Assembly (NCBI GenBank): GCA_027484025.1
Contig: JAIXTI010000277.1
Coordinates: 1-64,000 of the forward strand
DNA: 64,000 nucleotides
Direction: 5' to 3'
From: a bacterium
GTDB taxonomy: Bacteria > Gemmatimonadota > Gemmatimonadetes > Gemmatimonadales > Gemmatimonadaceae
A program made the position numbers and the translations under genes. The notes beneath the pieces are model-generated. The model did not search any database. It was not told the origin of the DNA and saw only the letters and a program-made list of their open reading frames with translations. Below are positions 38,037 through 47,990 of the stretch, one piece after another. Positions within the stretch are counted from its first letter, which is position 1. Each line of letters starts with the position of its first letter.

Positions 38037-39644
38037 TTACTGGCAGCTGCCACCGTAATCTCCCACCTTGTCGCGCCAGATCGTGTGGTAGTGCACTTCG
38101 TTGCCAATGATGATGCCGCGCTGCACCGAGAACTCGATCCACACGCGCGGCCCTTCAATGCGGAAGTAGTTGCCGTTGGCGAGCACGGTGCCTGTGCCGC
38201 TGAACGCCACGTTCGTTGCCGCGAGCGCCGCCGTGCTCAGGTAGTTCCCCAGCAGTTCACTCGCATACTCGGCGGCCTGCGTATTCACGTACGCCGCGAT
38301 GACCGCCTGCACGAGCGCCTGGTCGCCGCTCGCGAGTGCGCTGTAGGAGAGCCCGCGATCGGTGACGGTGCCGTAGGCCCGTGGACAGGTGTTGTCGATA
38401 CCGCCCGCGCCGTTCGCACCAAAGAGCAAATCGGCGTAGGTGCCACTGAGGCGCGCGCCCGGATAGTTGAGCAACGCCGCCCCAAGGCTTGCCATGGCCG
38501 TGCGTTGCGTGCCCATGGGGTCGTAGGTGACACCGCCCTGCGTGAACGACGCGCGTGGCTCGACACCGAGGAACAGCGGCGTGGGCGTCTTGTACGTCCC
38601 GTTGAACGAGATGTTGAAGGTGAGATGGTGTCCGGTGAGCTGCAGCATCCAGAAGCTCGATGCCGACGGCGTGCCCAGAATGACGATGTAGTACTCGCCG
38701 TTGCCGTAGGTGGCGCCACCGCCCACCGAGCTCAGATAGTCGTCGGCGGCCTGCATGCCTACCTGCAGCGAATTGCCCGACGTGCTGAGTGCGGTGGTGA
38801 TGAGCGTGCGCGCGGCGGTCTGCTGCGCGGTACTCAGGCTGCCCCACTTGATGCCATTCCGCGCCGACATGGCGGCGGGAAGGTTGGACCAGCGCCGAGC
38901 GGAGGTGACACTGAAGTCGATGCGCGCAGTGGTTTGCTGCGATGCGCTCAGCGTGTTGAGGAACGCTTGCGCGGCGGCGGTGGCCTGTGTGCTGAGCGCG
39001 CCGCCGCTGATCGCGGTGACCGTGAGTGTGGCCGCGGGGCTGGTAATGGTGCCCGCGCTGTTGGTGACGACGACATCGAAACTGCCCGCATCGGTCGCGG
39101 CCGCGCTGGCAATGGTGTACGTGGCCGACGTGGCGCCGGTGATATTCGCGCCGCCTTTCCGCCACTGATACGTGAGCGGCGCGCTGCCGGTCACAGCGAC
39201 GCTGAAGGTGACCGGCGAGCCCACGGCGACCGACTGCGACGCGGGCGCGGTGACGATTTGCGGTGCGCTCGACCCGCCGGTGACCGTGAGTGTGGCCAAG
39301 GCACTGGTGACGCTGCCCGCGCTGTTGGAGATCACGACGTCGTAGCTGCCGGCGTCGGCGACGGCGGTGGTCGCAATACTGTACGCGGCGGCGGTAGCGC
39401 CGGTGATGGCGGTGCCGCCCTTGCGCCACTGATAGCTGAGCGGGTTCGTGCCCGTTGCCGCAACCGTGAAATTGGCGCTGCTCCCGAGGGCGACGCTCTG
39501 CGATGCCGGCTGTGTGGTGATGCCGGGCGCCACGGCAGGGGTGGCGGCCGTGGTGGCGCCATCGCCGCCGCAGGCAAAGAGAAGGGCTGCGACGCCGACA
39601 TGCGCGGCGGTGCGCAGGGATGCAAAGATATTGGGGAGTGGCAT
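38037..39644 (-). CDS. DUF3500-type protein with two Ig-like domains
   Basis: Two Ig-like repeats (TYQWRKGGANITGAT...DAGSFDVVVTNSAGTITS) then WSNLPA...GIKWGSLSTAQQTAA...LGTPS..FWMLQLTGHHLTFNISF; lipoprotein start LLFACGG. Confidence 0.82.
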   Translation of the reverse strand: MPLPNIFASLRTAAHVGVAALLFACGGDGATTAATPAVAPGITTQPASQSVALGSSANFTVAATGTNPLSYQWRKGGTAITGATAAAYSIATTAVADAGSYDVVISNSAGSVTSALATLTVTGGSSAPQIVTAPASQSVAVGSPVTFSVAVTGSAPLTYQWRKGGANITGATSATYTIASAAATDAGSFDVVVTNSAGTITSPAATLTVTAISGGALSTQATAAAQAFLNTLSASQQTTARIDFSVTSARRWSNLPAAMSARNGIKWGSLSTAQQTAARTLITTALSTSGNSLQVGMQAADDYLSSVGGGATYGNGEYYIVILGTPSASSFWMLQLTGHHLTFNISFNGTYKTPTPLFLGVEPRASFTQGGVTYDPMGTQRTAMASLGAALLNYPGARLSGTYADLLFGANGAGGIDNTCPRAYGTVTDRGLSYSALASGDQALVQAVIAAYVNTQAAEYASELLGNYLSTAALAATNVAFSGTGTVLANGNYFRIEGPRVWIEFSVQRGIIIGNEVHYHTIWRDKVGDYGGSCQ

Positions 39645-39820
39645 GTGGGTCCTTGTACGTGGCGGGGCGTATTCCCCGGATCTATGTCGCATGGTCAGAT
39701 CAGGAACGCTTCAAGGGCGGCGCACCCCATGTGATGCACAAACATCCGTCACGCTTGCCAAGCACCGGCCCGTGTGGTTGCGTAGGGAGTTGTACCCATT
39801 CCACCCGAGTCCCAATACCC

Positions 39821-42800
39821 GTGCGTATCTCCTCCTGCCGTCTCCCCGCGGCTGCGTTGCTGGCGTGGTCCGTGACCGCCGCCGCTGCTGCCCAGGCCCA
39901 ACGTGGTGGGGGCAATCGCCCCGCCGCTGCCGCCGACACTTCCTTCGACGTCAAATGGCGCAACCTCGGCCCCAATCAGTCGGGCCGTATGGTCGCCGTG
40001 GCCGGCAGCACGTCGCGCCCTGACGAGTACTACATGGGCACCACCGGTGGTGGTGTCTTCAAGACCACCGATGGTGGCAAGACGGCGTTCCCCGTCACCG
40101 ACGCGTATTTCGGCGGCACCATTGGCAGCATCGCGGTGCAGCAGGACAAGCCCGACGTCGTGTGGGTAGGCGGCGGTGAAACGCCCATTCGCGGCAACGT
40201 GAGCCACGGCGAAGGCGTGTGGAAGAGCACCGATGCCGGCAAGACGTGGCAGTACATGGGGCTCAAGGAAACGCAGTACATCTCGCGCGTGCGCATCAAC
40301 CCGGAGAATCCGGACATCGTGTACGTGGGCGCGCTGGGGCATGTGTTCGGCCCCAACAAGGAACGCGGCGTGTACCGCACGACCGACGGCGGAAAGACGT
40401 GGAAGAACATTCTCTTCCGCAACGACTCGACGGGCGTGGCGGACATGATCATGGATCCCACCAACCCCAAGATCATCTACGTGAGCTTCTGGCAGGCCGG
40501 CCGCAAGCCGTGGCTGCTGGTGAGCGGCGGCATGGGGAGCGCGATCTTCAAGACCACCGACGGTGGCGACACGTGGACCGAGATCACGCGCAACAAGGGG
40601 CTGCCGCAGAGCGGACCGTTGGGCGCGATCGGCATCACGGTGAGCCCGGCCAAGCCGAGCCGGTTGTGGGCGATCATCGAGCACGAGCCCAATGGTGGCG
40701 TGTATCGCAGCGACGACGCCGGCGCGACATGGACGTTCATGACCGCCGACCGCAATCTGCGTCAGCGCGCGTGGTACTACAGCAAGCTGTACGCCGACCC
40801 GAAGGACACGAACGTCGTGTACGGCCCGCAGGTGAGCCCGCTGGTGAGCAAGGACGGCGGCAAGACGTTCGTGCGCGGCTTTGGTGGCGGCGACAATCAC
40901 GATATCTGGATTGACCCCACCGACCCCAAGCGCATTGCCGTCGCGCACGACAACGGCGTGATCATCACGAAGGACGGCGGCACGAACAGCGTGCGTGTGG
41001 CCGCGCCCACGGGGCAGTACTACCACGTGCACCTCACGAACCACTTCCCGTACCATGTGTGCGGTGCCAAGCAGGACGCGGGCTCGAGCTGCGGCCCGGT
41101 GCGTGCGGCGGCGCTCGGTGGTCGTGGTGGGTTCGGTGGCTTTGGTGGTGGCGCGGCTCCCGCGGCGCCGGCGAGCGCGTTCGCGGAGTTCTACGGTGTG
41201 GCCGGCGGCGAGAGCGGCTACATCAGCAGCAACCCCAAGGACCCGGACATCATGTACGGCGCGAACTACGGTGGCAGCATGGACATGCTCAACCGTCGCA
41301 CCGGCAAGACGCTGTCGCTCGATCCGTGGCCGCTCAACCCCATGGGTCACGACGCGAAGGACAGCAAGTATCGCTTCCAGTGGACGTACCCCATCGTGCA
41401 TTCGCCGCACGATGCGAACACGATTTATGTGGGCAGCAACGTGGTGTTCCGTTCGCGCGATGGTGGCATGACGTGGACGCCCATTTCGCGTGATCTCACG
41501 CGCAACGATCCGCGCACGCTCGGCGCCTCCGGCGGCCCGATCACGAAGGACCAGACCAGCGTGGAGTACTACGGCACGGTGTTTACGCTCGCCGAGTCGA
41601 AGCTGGTGAAGGGTGTGATCTGGACGGGTAGCGATGACGGGTTGCTGCACGTGACGCGCGACAACGGTGTGACGTGGAAGAACGTGACCCCCAAGGGGCT
41701 GCCCGAATGGATGCGCTGGAGCATCATCGAGGCCGGTCAGCATGCGCCGGGCACGGCGTATGTGGCGGGTAATCGGTATCAGATGGACGACTTCGCACCG
41801 TATCTGTACAAGACGACCGACTACGGCGTGACGTGGACGAAGATCGTGAACGGCATTGCGGCCGATCACTTCACGCGCGCCATTCGTGAAGACTTGCATC
41901 GTCCCGGCATGCTGTACGCGGCGACGGAGCGTGGTGTGATGGTGTCGTACGATGCCGGTGAGAACTGGACGTCGTTGCAGAAGAATCTGCCGCCGGTGCC
42001 GGTGCACGACATGATGCTGCGTGACGACGACCTCGCGATTTCGACGCATGGTCGTGCGTTCTGGGTGCTGGAGAACCTGACGGCGCTGCGTTGGGCGCCC
42101 GAAGTGGAGAAGGCGGCGGGGAGCGCGCCGTACCTGTACAAGCCGGTGCCGGTGTATCGCCTGAACGGTCAGACGCAGCCGACGTTCACGTATCGTTTGC
42201 CGGCCGACAGTCTGGTGGTGAAGTTCGAGTTCTACGATGCCGCTGGAAAGCTCGTGGGCACGGCCGCGAGCAACGATACGACGAAGGCGCCGGTGGACCC
42301 GCGCTTCGAGGGCATGGGCTTTGCGCCGCCGGCGCCGCCCAAGCCGGCGAACAAGAAGGGCGTGAACCGCTTCTCGTACACGATGAAGCACGACGATGCC
42401 AAGACGTTCCGCGGCATGATCACGTGGGCCGGTCGTGGCAACGGGCCGAGCATGGCGCCGGGCACGTATCGCGTGCGCATGACGGCGGGGAACAGCGCGC
42501 CGGTCTCGTACGATTTCCGCGTGTTGCCCGACCCGCGCAGTGAAGCGACGGAAGCGGATTTGAAGGAGCAGGTGCGCTTCGCGTTGCAGGTGCGTGACAA
42601 GATCACGGCGGCCAACCAGGGCGTGATCGAGAGCCGCAACATCAAGAGCGCGCTCACGGATCGTGCGCCCAAGATGGCGAGTGTGCCCGCATTCGCGCCG
42701 TTGGCGAAGAGCTTTGCCGATTCGCTGCTCGCGGTTGAGGATTCGTTGTACCAGACGAAGAACCAGTCGGGACAGGACCCGCTCAACTTCCCCATTCGCC

Positions 42801-43039
42801 TCAACGATCAGTTGGGCGGACTGATGGGTTTTGTCACGAGCGGCGAGCGTCGTCCGGCGAAGCAGTCGTATGACGTGTGGAACGTGCTGGCGCCCAAGAC
42901 CGACGGTGAGCTGGCGCGCTTGGAGCGCGTGATCACGACGCAGCTGCCGAAGGTGAACGCGTTGCTCAAGGCGGCGGGTCAGCCGGAGATCGTGCGGAGC
43001 AAGACGGAAGGCCCCGCGCCGCGACCGATCACGCCGTGA
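39821..43039 (+). CDS. Sortilin/VPS10-like BNR-repeat beta-propeller protein (secreted)
   Basis: Repeated GGVFKTTDGGKTAFP, GVYRTTDGGKTWKNI, AIFKTTDGGDTWTEI, GMTWTPISRDL; GTG start inferred. Confidence 0.9.
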   Translation: MRISSCRLPAAALLAWSVTAAAAAQAQRGGGNRPAAAADTSFDVKWRNLGPNQSGRMVAVAGSTSRPDEYYMGTTGGGVFKTTDGGKTAFPVTDAYFGGTIGSIAVQQDKPDVVWVGGGETPIRGNVSHGEGVWKSTDAGKTWQYMGLKETQYISRVRINPENPDIVYVGALGHVFGPNKERGVYRTTDGGKTWKNILFRNDSTGVADMIMDPTNPKIIYVSFWQAGRKPWLLVSGGMGSAIFKTTDGGDTWTEITRNKGLPQSGPLGAIGITVSPAKPSRLWAIIEHEPNGGVYRSDDAGATWTFMTADRNLRQRAWYYSKLYADPKDTNVVYGPQVSPLVSKDGGKTFVRGFGGGDNHDIWIDPTDPKRIAVAHDNGVIITKDGGTNSVRVAAPTGQYYHVHLTNHFPYHVCGAKQDAGSSCGPVRAAALGGRGGFGGFGGGAAPAAPASAFAEFYGVAGGESGYISSNPKDPDIMYGANYGGSMDMLNRRTGKTLSLDPWPLNPMGHDAKDSKYRFQWTYPIVHSPHDANTIYVGSNVVFRSRDGGMTWTPISRDLTRNDPRTLGASGGPITKDQTSVEYYGTVFTLAESKLVKGVIWTGSDDGLLHVTRDNGVTWKNVTPKGLPEWMRWSIIEAGQHAPGTAYVAGNRYQMDDFAPYLYKTTDYGVTWTKIVNGIAADHFTRAIREDLHRPGMLYAATERGVMVSYDAGENWTSLQKNLPPVPVHDMMLRDDDLAISTHGRAFWVLENLTALRWAPEVEKAAGSAPYLYKPVPVYRLNGQTQPTFTYRLPADSLVVKFEFYDAAGKLVGTAASNDTTKAPVDPRFEGMGFAPPAPPKPANKKGVNRFSYTMKHDDAKTFRGMITWAGRGNGPSMAPGTYRVRMTAGNSAPVSYDFRVLPDPRSEATEADLKEQVRFALQVRDKITAANQGVIESRNIKSALTDRAPKMASVPAFAPLAKSFADSLLAVEDSLYQTKNQSGQDPLNFPIRLNDQLGGLMGFVTSGERRPAKQSYDVWNVLAPKTDGELARLERVITTQLPKVNALLKAAGQPEIVRSKTEGPAPRPITP

Positions 43040-43110
43040 GTGTGCGTCGTCGGTTGTACTGACGATTTCCGCTACACACTACAAACTCCTCGCCATGTGC
43101 GGGGAGTTTG

Positions 43111-43293
43111 TCGTTTCCGGGGGTGCGGGACGCGCGACACGCCCCGTCGGCTCCCGCTCACCCCGTTCGCTGCTCTCTTCGGGGGTGGCCGTGCGCGCGC
43201 CGTCGCTACGCTCCTCTGCGCGCCGGCGTCACCCCCTCAGGGATCCGCTCACGGGGCGGCGGGAGCCACGGGGCTGCATCGTGGTGTGCGCTG
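43111..43293. repeat. 183-bp GC-rich structured repeat (family D), copy 1
   Basis: Same length as 52830-53012 with 3 differences counted by eye; internal inverted repeat GCCCCGTCGGCTCCCGC.../...GCGGGAGCCACGGGGC. Confidence 0.92.
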
Positions 43294-43308
43294 TTGAGAT
43301 GGACCGAC

Positions 43309-43345
43309 AAAGGGGTCAGAGTCGCTTTACGACTCTGACCCCTTT
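43309..43345. repeat. Family A hairpin
   Basis: AAAGGGGTCAGAGTCG-CTTTA-CGACTCTGACCCCTTT, perfect 16-bp arms. Confidence 0.92.
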
Positions 43346-43531
43346 GGCACTCAATGCTGCTGAGCGCGGCGGACGCGCGCGCACCGCCGTCAAGTCATCG
43401 GCGGCGACAGATCCATTCAAATGTTGATCATGACGGAGTGATTTTATGAATGGAACTTACGGTGCGGGCGGTGCTTAAGAACGTGTTTCGCGCGCGTCAT
43501 TCTGACGCCACTCGCCACCAGTCATCACCGT

Positions 43532-44320
43532 ATGAGAATTTCCCGTTGGCTTCGCTCGAACGTTGCTTGTGCGTTCGTCTTCGCACTCGTCGTCACGCCG
43601 CGCCTCTCGGCTGCCCAGTCGTTGATCGTCGGTATTCCCAATGCGGAGGCGACACCGAAAGGCGCGTGGTTCTTTACGCACGAAAGCCAGATCGAGGCCG
43701 GGGAACGCCGTGCGTGGAACACCTTTCAGTTTCTGACATACGGGATGGGGCATCTCGGCAAGGGGCTGCTACCGGGCGGCATCGATACGGAGGTTGCGCT
43801 CTCCTTCGTGAACTTTGGCCGACCGTCTACCGGGAATCGTACGATTGCCGCCGGGTTCAAGTCCGTCTACGAACTACCGTCAACGACGGGAAAGCGGTGG
43901 CAAGCGCGCGGCACACTGGGGGTCTTCGTGCCTGTTTCTCTCGACGGCAAAGGGGCCGGCAGCTGGGTCTTTTCGTCGGCCAGTGTGCGTCTGCCGACGC
44001 TGGCGACGCGCCTGACGGTCGGGCCGACCTACGGCACCCCGCAGCTCTTCGGCAAGGAAAAGGCGGGGATGATGGCCGGCATCGAGCAGCCGCTCGGCGG
44101 CGTGTTTCAACGGCGCGTGAGTGTTGTCGCCGACTGGTATTCGGGGCGACATGATCTGGCGGCGGCGATCCCCGCCATTCAGTTCAATTTGCCGCGGGAC
44201 TACATCTTCATCGCGGGCTACAAGATTCCCAATCGCGGCGCCGCCACGAAACCCGCATTCGTCGTCGAGGTGGCGGGCATCCTATCGCGTCCCCGGCATT
44301 CAGGGGGCAATGCACACTAG
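43532..44320 (+). CDS. Hypothetical secreted protein
   Basis: Signal peptide (VACAFVFALVVTPRLSAAQS); 262 aa. Confidence 0.7.
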   Translation: MRISRWLRSNVACAFVFALVVTPRLSAAQSLIVGIPNAEATPKGAWFFTHESQIEAGERRAWNTFQFLTYGMGHLGKGLLPGGIDTEVALSFVNFGRPSTGNRTIAAGFKSVYELPSTTGKRWQARGTLGVFVPVSLDGKGAGSWVFSSASVRLPTLATRLTVGPTYGTPQLFGKEKAGMMAGIEQPLGGVFQRRVSVVADWYSGRHDLAAAIPAIQFNLPRDYIFIAGYKIPNRGAATKPAFVVEVAGILSRPRHSGGNAH

Positions 44321-44345
44321 CCGGCCACGGGACGCATAAAGCCAA

Positions 44346-44380
44346 AAGGGGTCAGAGTCGTTCTTGGACTCTGACCCCTT
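44346..44380. repeat. Family A hairpin
   Basis: AAGGGGTCAGAGTC-GTTCTTG-GACTCTGACCCCTT, perfect 14-bp arms. Confidence 0.9.
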
Positions 44381-44533
44381 GAACCCGAACAAGCCTCGCG
44401 AGACGCTGGTTGCGTTCAGCGTGCGCTGATCGTCGCGAGATCGCGGGCGGTGGCAGCGTCTGCACAACAATCGCGTCGCCGCATTTGCTTGCCGGTCAAT
44501 AGACGTCAACCGCACACCGCGGGAGTGAACACA

Positions 44534-45124
44534 ATGGGTATGGTGATGGTCCTGCATCAGGCGTCGGACAACACGATCGACCGCCTCCTCGCCGATCCGC
44601 CACTGGTTTGGCAGTTTCTTGCCCCTGACAATCCCGAGGTCTATACGGAGGCGCGTCGCGCGTCCCGCGGGCTGCTCACACGGCTCCTTGGCCGGCGTGC
44701 CGAGGTGCCGCCGCTGGAGTTGTCGGAGGATGAAGGAGAGTTGCTCGATCTCGACAAGTCGTGGCATGGGATTCACTTCCTGCTCACCGAAACCGCGTGG
44801 GAGGGTGAGGCGCCGCTCAACTTCGTGGTCGGGGGCGGTACCGAGATTGCCGGCCAGGATGTCGGCTATGGACCCGCGCGCGCCTTCCGAAGCGACGAAG
44901 TGCGAATCATCTCGCAGGCACTCGAGCGCGTCAGTACCGAAGAACTGTGCGCCCGCTTCGATCCGGACGCGATGCGAGCCGCCGAAGTGTATCCCGACAT
45001 CTGGGAGAGCCCGTCCGTAGACGATGGACCACTCCTCTTTCTCACGCAGCATCTCGAGGACCTCCGGGGCGCGCTGCGAACACTCGTGGCACGCCAACGT
45101 GGCCTGGTCGTAACGCTCAGCTGA
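44534..45124 (+). CDS. DUF1877 (YfbM-like) family protein
   Basis: LDLDKSWHGIHFLLTETAWEGEAPLNFVVGGGTEIAGQDVGYGPARAFRSDEVRIISQAL...YPDIWE. Confidence 0.88.
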   Translation: MGMVMVLHQASDNTIDRLLADPPLVWQFLAPDNPEVYTEARRASRGLLTRLLGRRAEVPPLELSEDEGELLDLDKSWHGIHFLLTETAWEGEAPLNFVVGGGTEIAGQDVGYGPARAFRSDEVRIISQALERVSTEELCARFDPDAMRAAEVYPDIWESPSVDDGPLLFLTQHLEDLRGALRTLVARQRGLVVTLS

Positions 45125-45136
45125 AATGCGCGGTCA

Positions 45137-45173
45137 AAAGGGGTCAGAGTCGTTCAACGACTCTGACCCCTTT
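45137..45173. repeat. Family A hairpin
   Basis: AAAGGGGTCAGAGTCGTT-C-AACGACTCTGACCCCTTT, perfect 18-bp arms. Confidence 0.95.
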
Positions 45174-45228
45174 GAACCCGCCACACGCCTGCTGGACAAA
45201 CGACCGTCAACGCGTGACGCTTCAGTCC

Positions 45229-46764
45229 ATGAAGACATCGCTCCTCTGCTCGATGCCGCTGGGCCTCTGTGCCGCCCTGCTGGCCAGTGTCACGCCCGCC
45301 CGTGCGTATGCGCAAGCGCAGCCCGGCATTCTCTCGATCAGCGTGACGCACTCCACCCTCAAGAACACCGTCAAGCCCACGGGCGAACTCAAGGCGCAAG
45401 TCGACTCACTCGATGCGCTCATTGCCAGCGCGTCGAAGTTCGGTCGCACCTCGGAGTTGCGGCGACTGTATGCGCATTCGATCGCCCTGCTGCAGAAGCG
45501 TCCGTGGACGCCGGAAGCGGAATTCGCGAGTGCACTGCTGGTGCGTACCGACCGCTTGGTCGTTGACCCGGCTCGCCGGTGGACCATGCGGCTCGAGCAG
45601 AGCTTCTCCCCGTCCATCGCGCTGGAGCGCCCGCTCACGGCGCGCGTGGCGCTTCGCAAGCGTGATCCCGCCAACCCGCGCGCGCCGCTTGCCCTGGTGA
45701 AGGAGCTTGGTGTCTTTGATGGTGTGCCGCGTGACTTGCGAGATACGCCGTACGCCGTCAACGCCGACCTGCATGATGTCGCCGATGGTTCGTACATCGT
45801 GACCGTCGAGATGTCGGATAGCGCCCGCGCGCTGGGGACGGCAAGCGTTGGCATCGTGGTGCGCACCGGACTCGACGCATCGGTACGCAGACTGGAAGCC
45901 GCGGCCGCCAAGGCGCCGGAGCCGCAACGGTCGGACTTGCTCTTCCCCATCGACCGCATGCGCAACGTCAACGCCAGTCGTATTGCGCTCGGCACGTTCA
46001 ACGCGACGCGTGATTTCGCGGCGGCAGAGTCGCTGCTCAAGTCGGTCGCCGCCGGCAAGGATCCATGGGTCGGACGCACCGGTGATCTCAAGCGGCACTA
46101 TCGACTGGATGCCGCCGACGAGATCATGCCGTATCGGCTGTACATCCCGAAGGCATACACCGCAAAGAAGCCACTGCCGCTGATCATTGCGTTGCACGGA
46201 CTCGGTGCCACCGAAGATTCGTTCTTCGAAGCGTACGGCGGCACGTTGCCGAAGTTGGCCGAGCAGCGCGGATACCTTGTGGCGGCGCCGCTCGGCTATC
46301 GGGTAGATGGTGGCTACGGCGTGGCGCTGGGCGGTGGGAACGATCCGGCTGCCGCTCGGTCACGCGCGTTGAGTGAGCAGGACGTGTTGGAAGTACTGGC
46401 GGCGGTGCGCAAGCAGTACGCCGTGGACAGTACGCGCGTGTATCTCATGGGCCACTCGATGGGCGCCATCGGCACCTGGGCGATCGCCGCGAAAACGCCC
46501 ACGCGGTGGTCGGCGCTTGGCGTCTTCTCGGGCTTCGGTGTGGCGTCGACGGCCAAGACCATCGGCACCATTCCCCAGTTCGTAGTGCACGGTGATGCCG
46601 ACCCCACGGTGCCGGTGGGCGGATCACGCGTGATGGTGGCGGCGCTCAAGAGCGCCGGCGCCGAGGTGCAGTACATCGAGGTGCCTGGTGGCAACCACAC
46701 CAATGTGGTGGAGCCCAACTTCGCGGCGATGTTCGATTTCTTCGATCGGTTTCCGCGACGGTAG
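45229..46764 (+). CDS. Secreted alpha/beta hydrolase (prolyl oligopeptidase/PHB depolymerase-like esterase)
   Basis: PLPLIIALHGLGATEDSF, VYLMGHSMGAIGTWAIA, VHGDADPTVPVGGSR, GGNHTNV. Confidence 0.88.
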   Translation: MKTSLLCSMPLGLCAALLASVTPARAYAQAQPGILSISVTHSTLKNTVKPTGELKAQVDSLDALIASASKFGRTSELRRLYAHSIALLQKRPWTPEAEFASALLVRTDRLVVDPARRWTMRLEQSFSPSIALERPLTARVALRKRDPANPRAPLALVKELGVFDGVPRDLRDTPYAVNADLHDVADGSYIVTVEMSDSARALGTASVGIVVRTGLDASVRRLEAAAAKAPEPQRSDLLFPIDRMRNVNASRIALGTFNATRDFAAAESLLKSVAAGKDPWVGRTGDLKRHYRLDAADEIMPYRLYIPKAYTAKKPLPLIIALHGLGATEDSFFEAYGGTLPKLAEQRGYLVAAPLGYRVDGGYGVALGGGNDPAAARSRALSEQDVLEVLAAVRKQYAVDSTRVYLMGHSMGAIGTWAIAAKTPTRWSALGVFSGFGVASTAKTIGTIPQFVVHGDADPTVPVGGSRVMVAALKSAGAEVQYIEVPGGNHTNVVEPNFAAMFDFFDRFPRR

Positions 46765-46787
46765 GGCAAAAAGGCGCGGAGGAGCGA

Positions 46788-47798
46788 CTACGAGCCGAGC
46801 TGTGCTTCGATCACCGCCGCCAATCGATACGCCGACAGCGCCAGCCGGTGCCGCGCGATGCGCGTCCCCTGCGCCACGTACGCGTCGGTGAGGACGGGCG
46901 GTGCGCTTCCCGTGCGCGGCGGAATGTCGTACGCCACATACCGGGCCAGCGCGGCACTTTCGTCGGCCCAGCTGCGAACCGTGGCGGCGAGCGCTGCGCC
47001 CTGGGGAATGGTGAGGGCGTCATCCGGCTGACCGTCGGCCACCGGGAGGTCGCGCGCCAAGGCGGCGGCGACGTCGTCGAGTGGCAGGGTGCGGGAGGGT
47101 CGGCCGAGCCAGCCATCCCACACTGCGTGCAGATTGATGGAGTCGCGCTCGAAGCCCGGCAACTGCACCCACACGCGGTTGGCGCCAGCATCGCCCTCCG
47201 GATGCGCGACCGACGAGCGTGACGTGCCATGCACGGGTTGGTGCAGATCGCCCACGATGTGAATGATCCAACTCAGATTGTACGCGCGCACGCTGCTCGG
47301 CACGGCCTTGTCGCGCAACGACTCCGCCATGGCCGGAAACGCCGTGGTGACGTTGGGCTCGGTGAGCGTGAGCGTCCGCGTCCCGTCGGTGGAGAACGAC
47401 CGCGTGAGGTAGTGCCATCCGTCGCGACTGGCCATGGTGGGGAACCCGGGCAAGAGCGGCGTGGCGGTCGCGTTGGGGTCCGTCTCCCGCCAGAATCGTG
47501 CGTCACCACGAATGCGGTCCGGCCAGACGGACGTCCGAAGGAACACTTCCCGAATGCCGGCAGCCGTGTTGATGTCGACGTTTTCGGCGAGTAACGCAAT
47601 GTCCGGGTGCACACGCAGAAGCTCATCCACGCGCCCGCGGGTCGTGGGGCGCAGGCGGTCGTAGGCCATGGCTGCCATGGCGCGGTGGCCAATGGCGTCC
47701 CAGCGCCGGGCAGCGGGGGCGAACGCGCCGCGCGCAGGGGCCGTAGGAGCAGACGACGACAATGTCGCCGCGGTGAGTAGAGCGATTAGGCGAATCAT
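46788..47798 (-). CDS. S1/P1 nuclease family protein
   Basis: RRWDAIGHRAMAAMAYDRL; SWIIHIVGDLHQPVHG; GGDAGANRVWVQLPG; NLHAVWDGWLG. Confidence 0.9.
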   Translation of the reverse strand: MIRLIALLTAATLSSSAPTAPARGAFAPAARRWDAIGHRAMAAMAYDRLRPTTRGRVDELLRVHPDIALLAENVDINTAAGIREVFLRTSVWPDRIRGDARFWRETDPNATATPLLPGFPTMASRDGWHYLTRSFSTDGTRTLTLTEPNVTTAFPAMAESLRDKAVPSSVRAYNLSWIIHIVGDLHQPVHGTSRSSVAHPEGDAGANRVWVQLPGFERDSINLHAVWDGWLGRPSRTLPLDDVAAALARDLPVADGQPDDALTIPQGAALAATVRSWADESAALARYVAYDIPPRTGSAPPVLTDAYVAQGTRIARHRLALSAYRLAAVIEAQLGS

Positions 47799-47990
47799 GA
47801 GATGAGCTTACCGTGTGCGGCGGTGCGTCGGGGGGGTCGGGGCACGTTGGATACGCAAATGAGACAGTCACACCTGCGTGATGGTATACCGCAAGTCCGT
47901 TGCGCCGCGTATCCCTACACGCGGTGCTATCATTGCCGCGTGATATTCCCCGAGCATCGACTCGATAGCCGCTCAGCCTTGGACGCCCCC

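Noticed and set aside
38755-39520. Possible tandem DNA repeats in the DUF3500 gene
   Set aside because: Explained by two Ig-like protein domains in the coding frame.
43108-43338. ORF MSFPGVRDARHAPSAPAHPVRCSLRGWPC... recurring at 43 kb and 52.8 kb
   Set aside because: The similar protein strings come from the 183-bp structured repeat; arginine/alanine-rich shadow translation with no independent coding signal.
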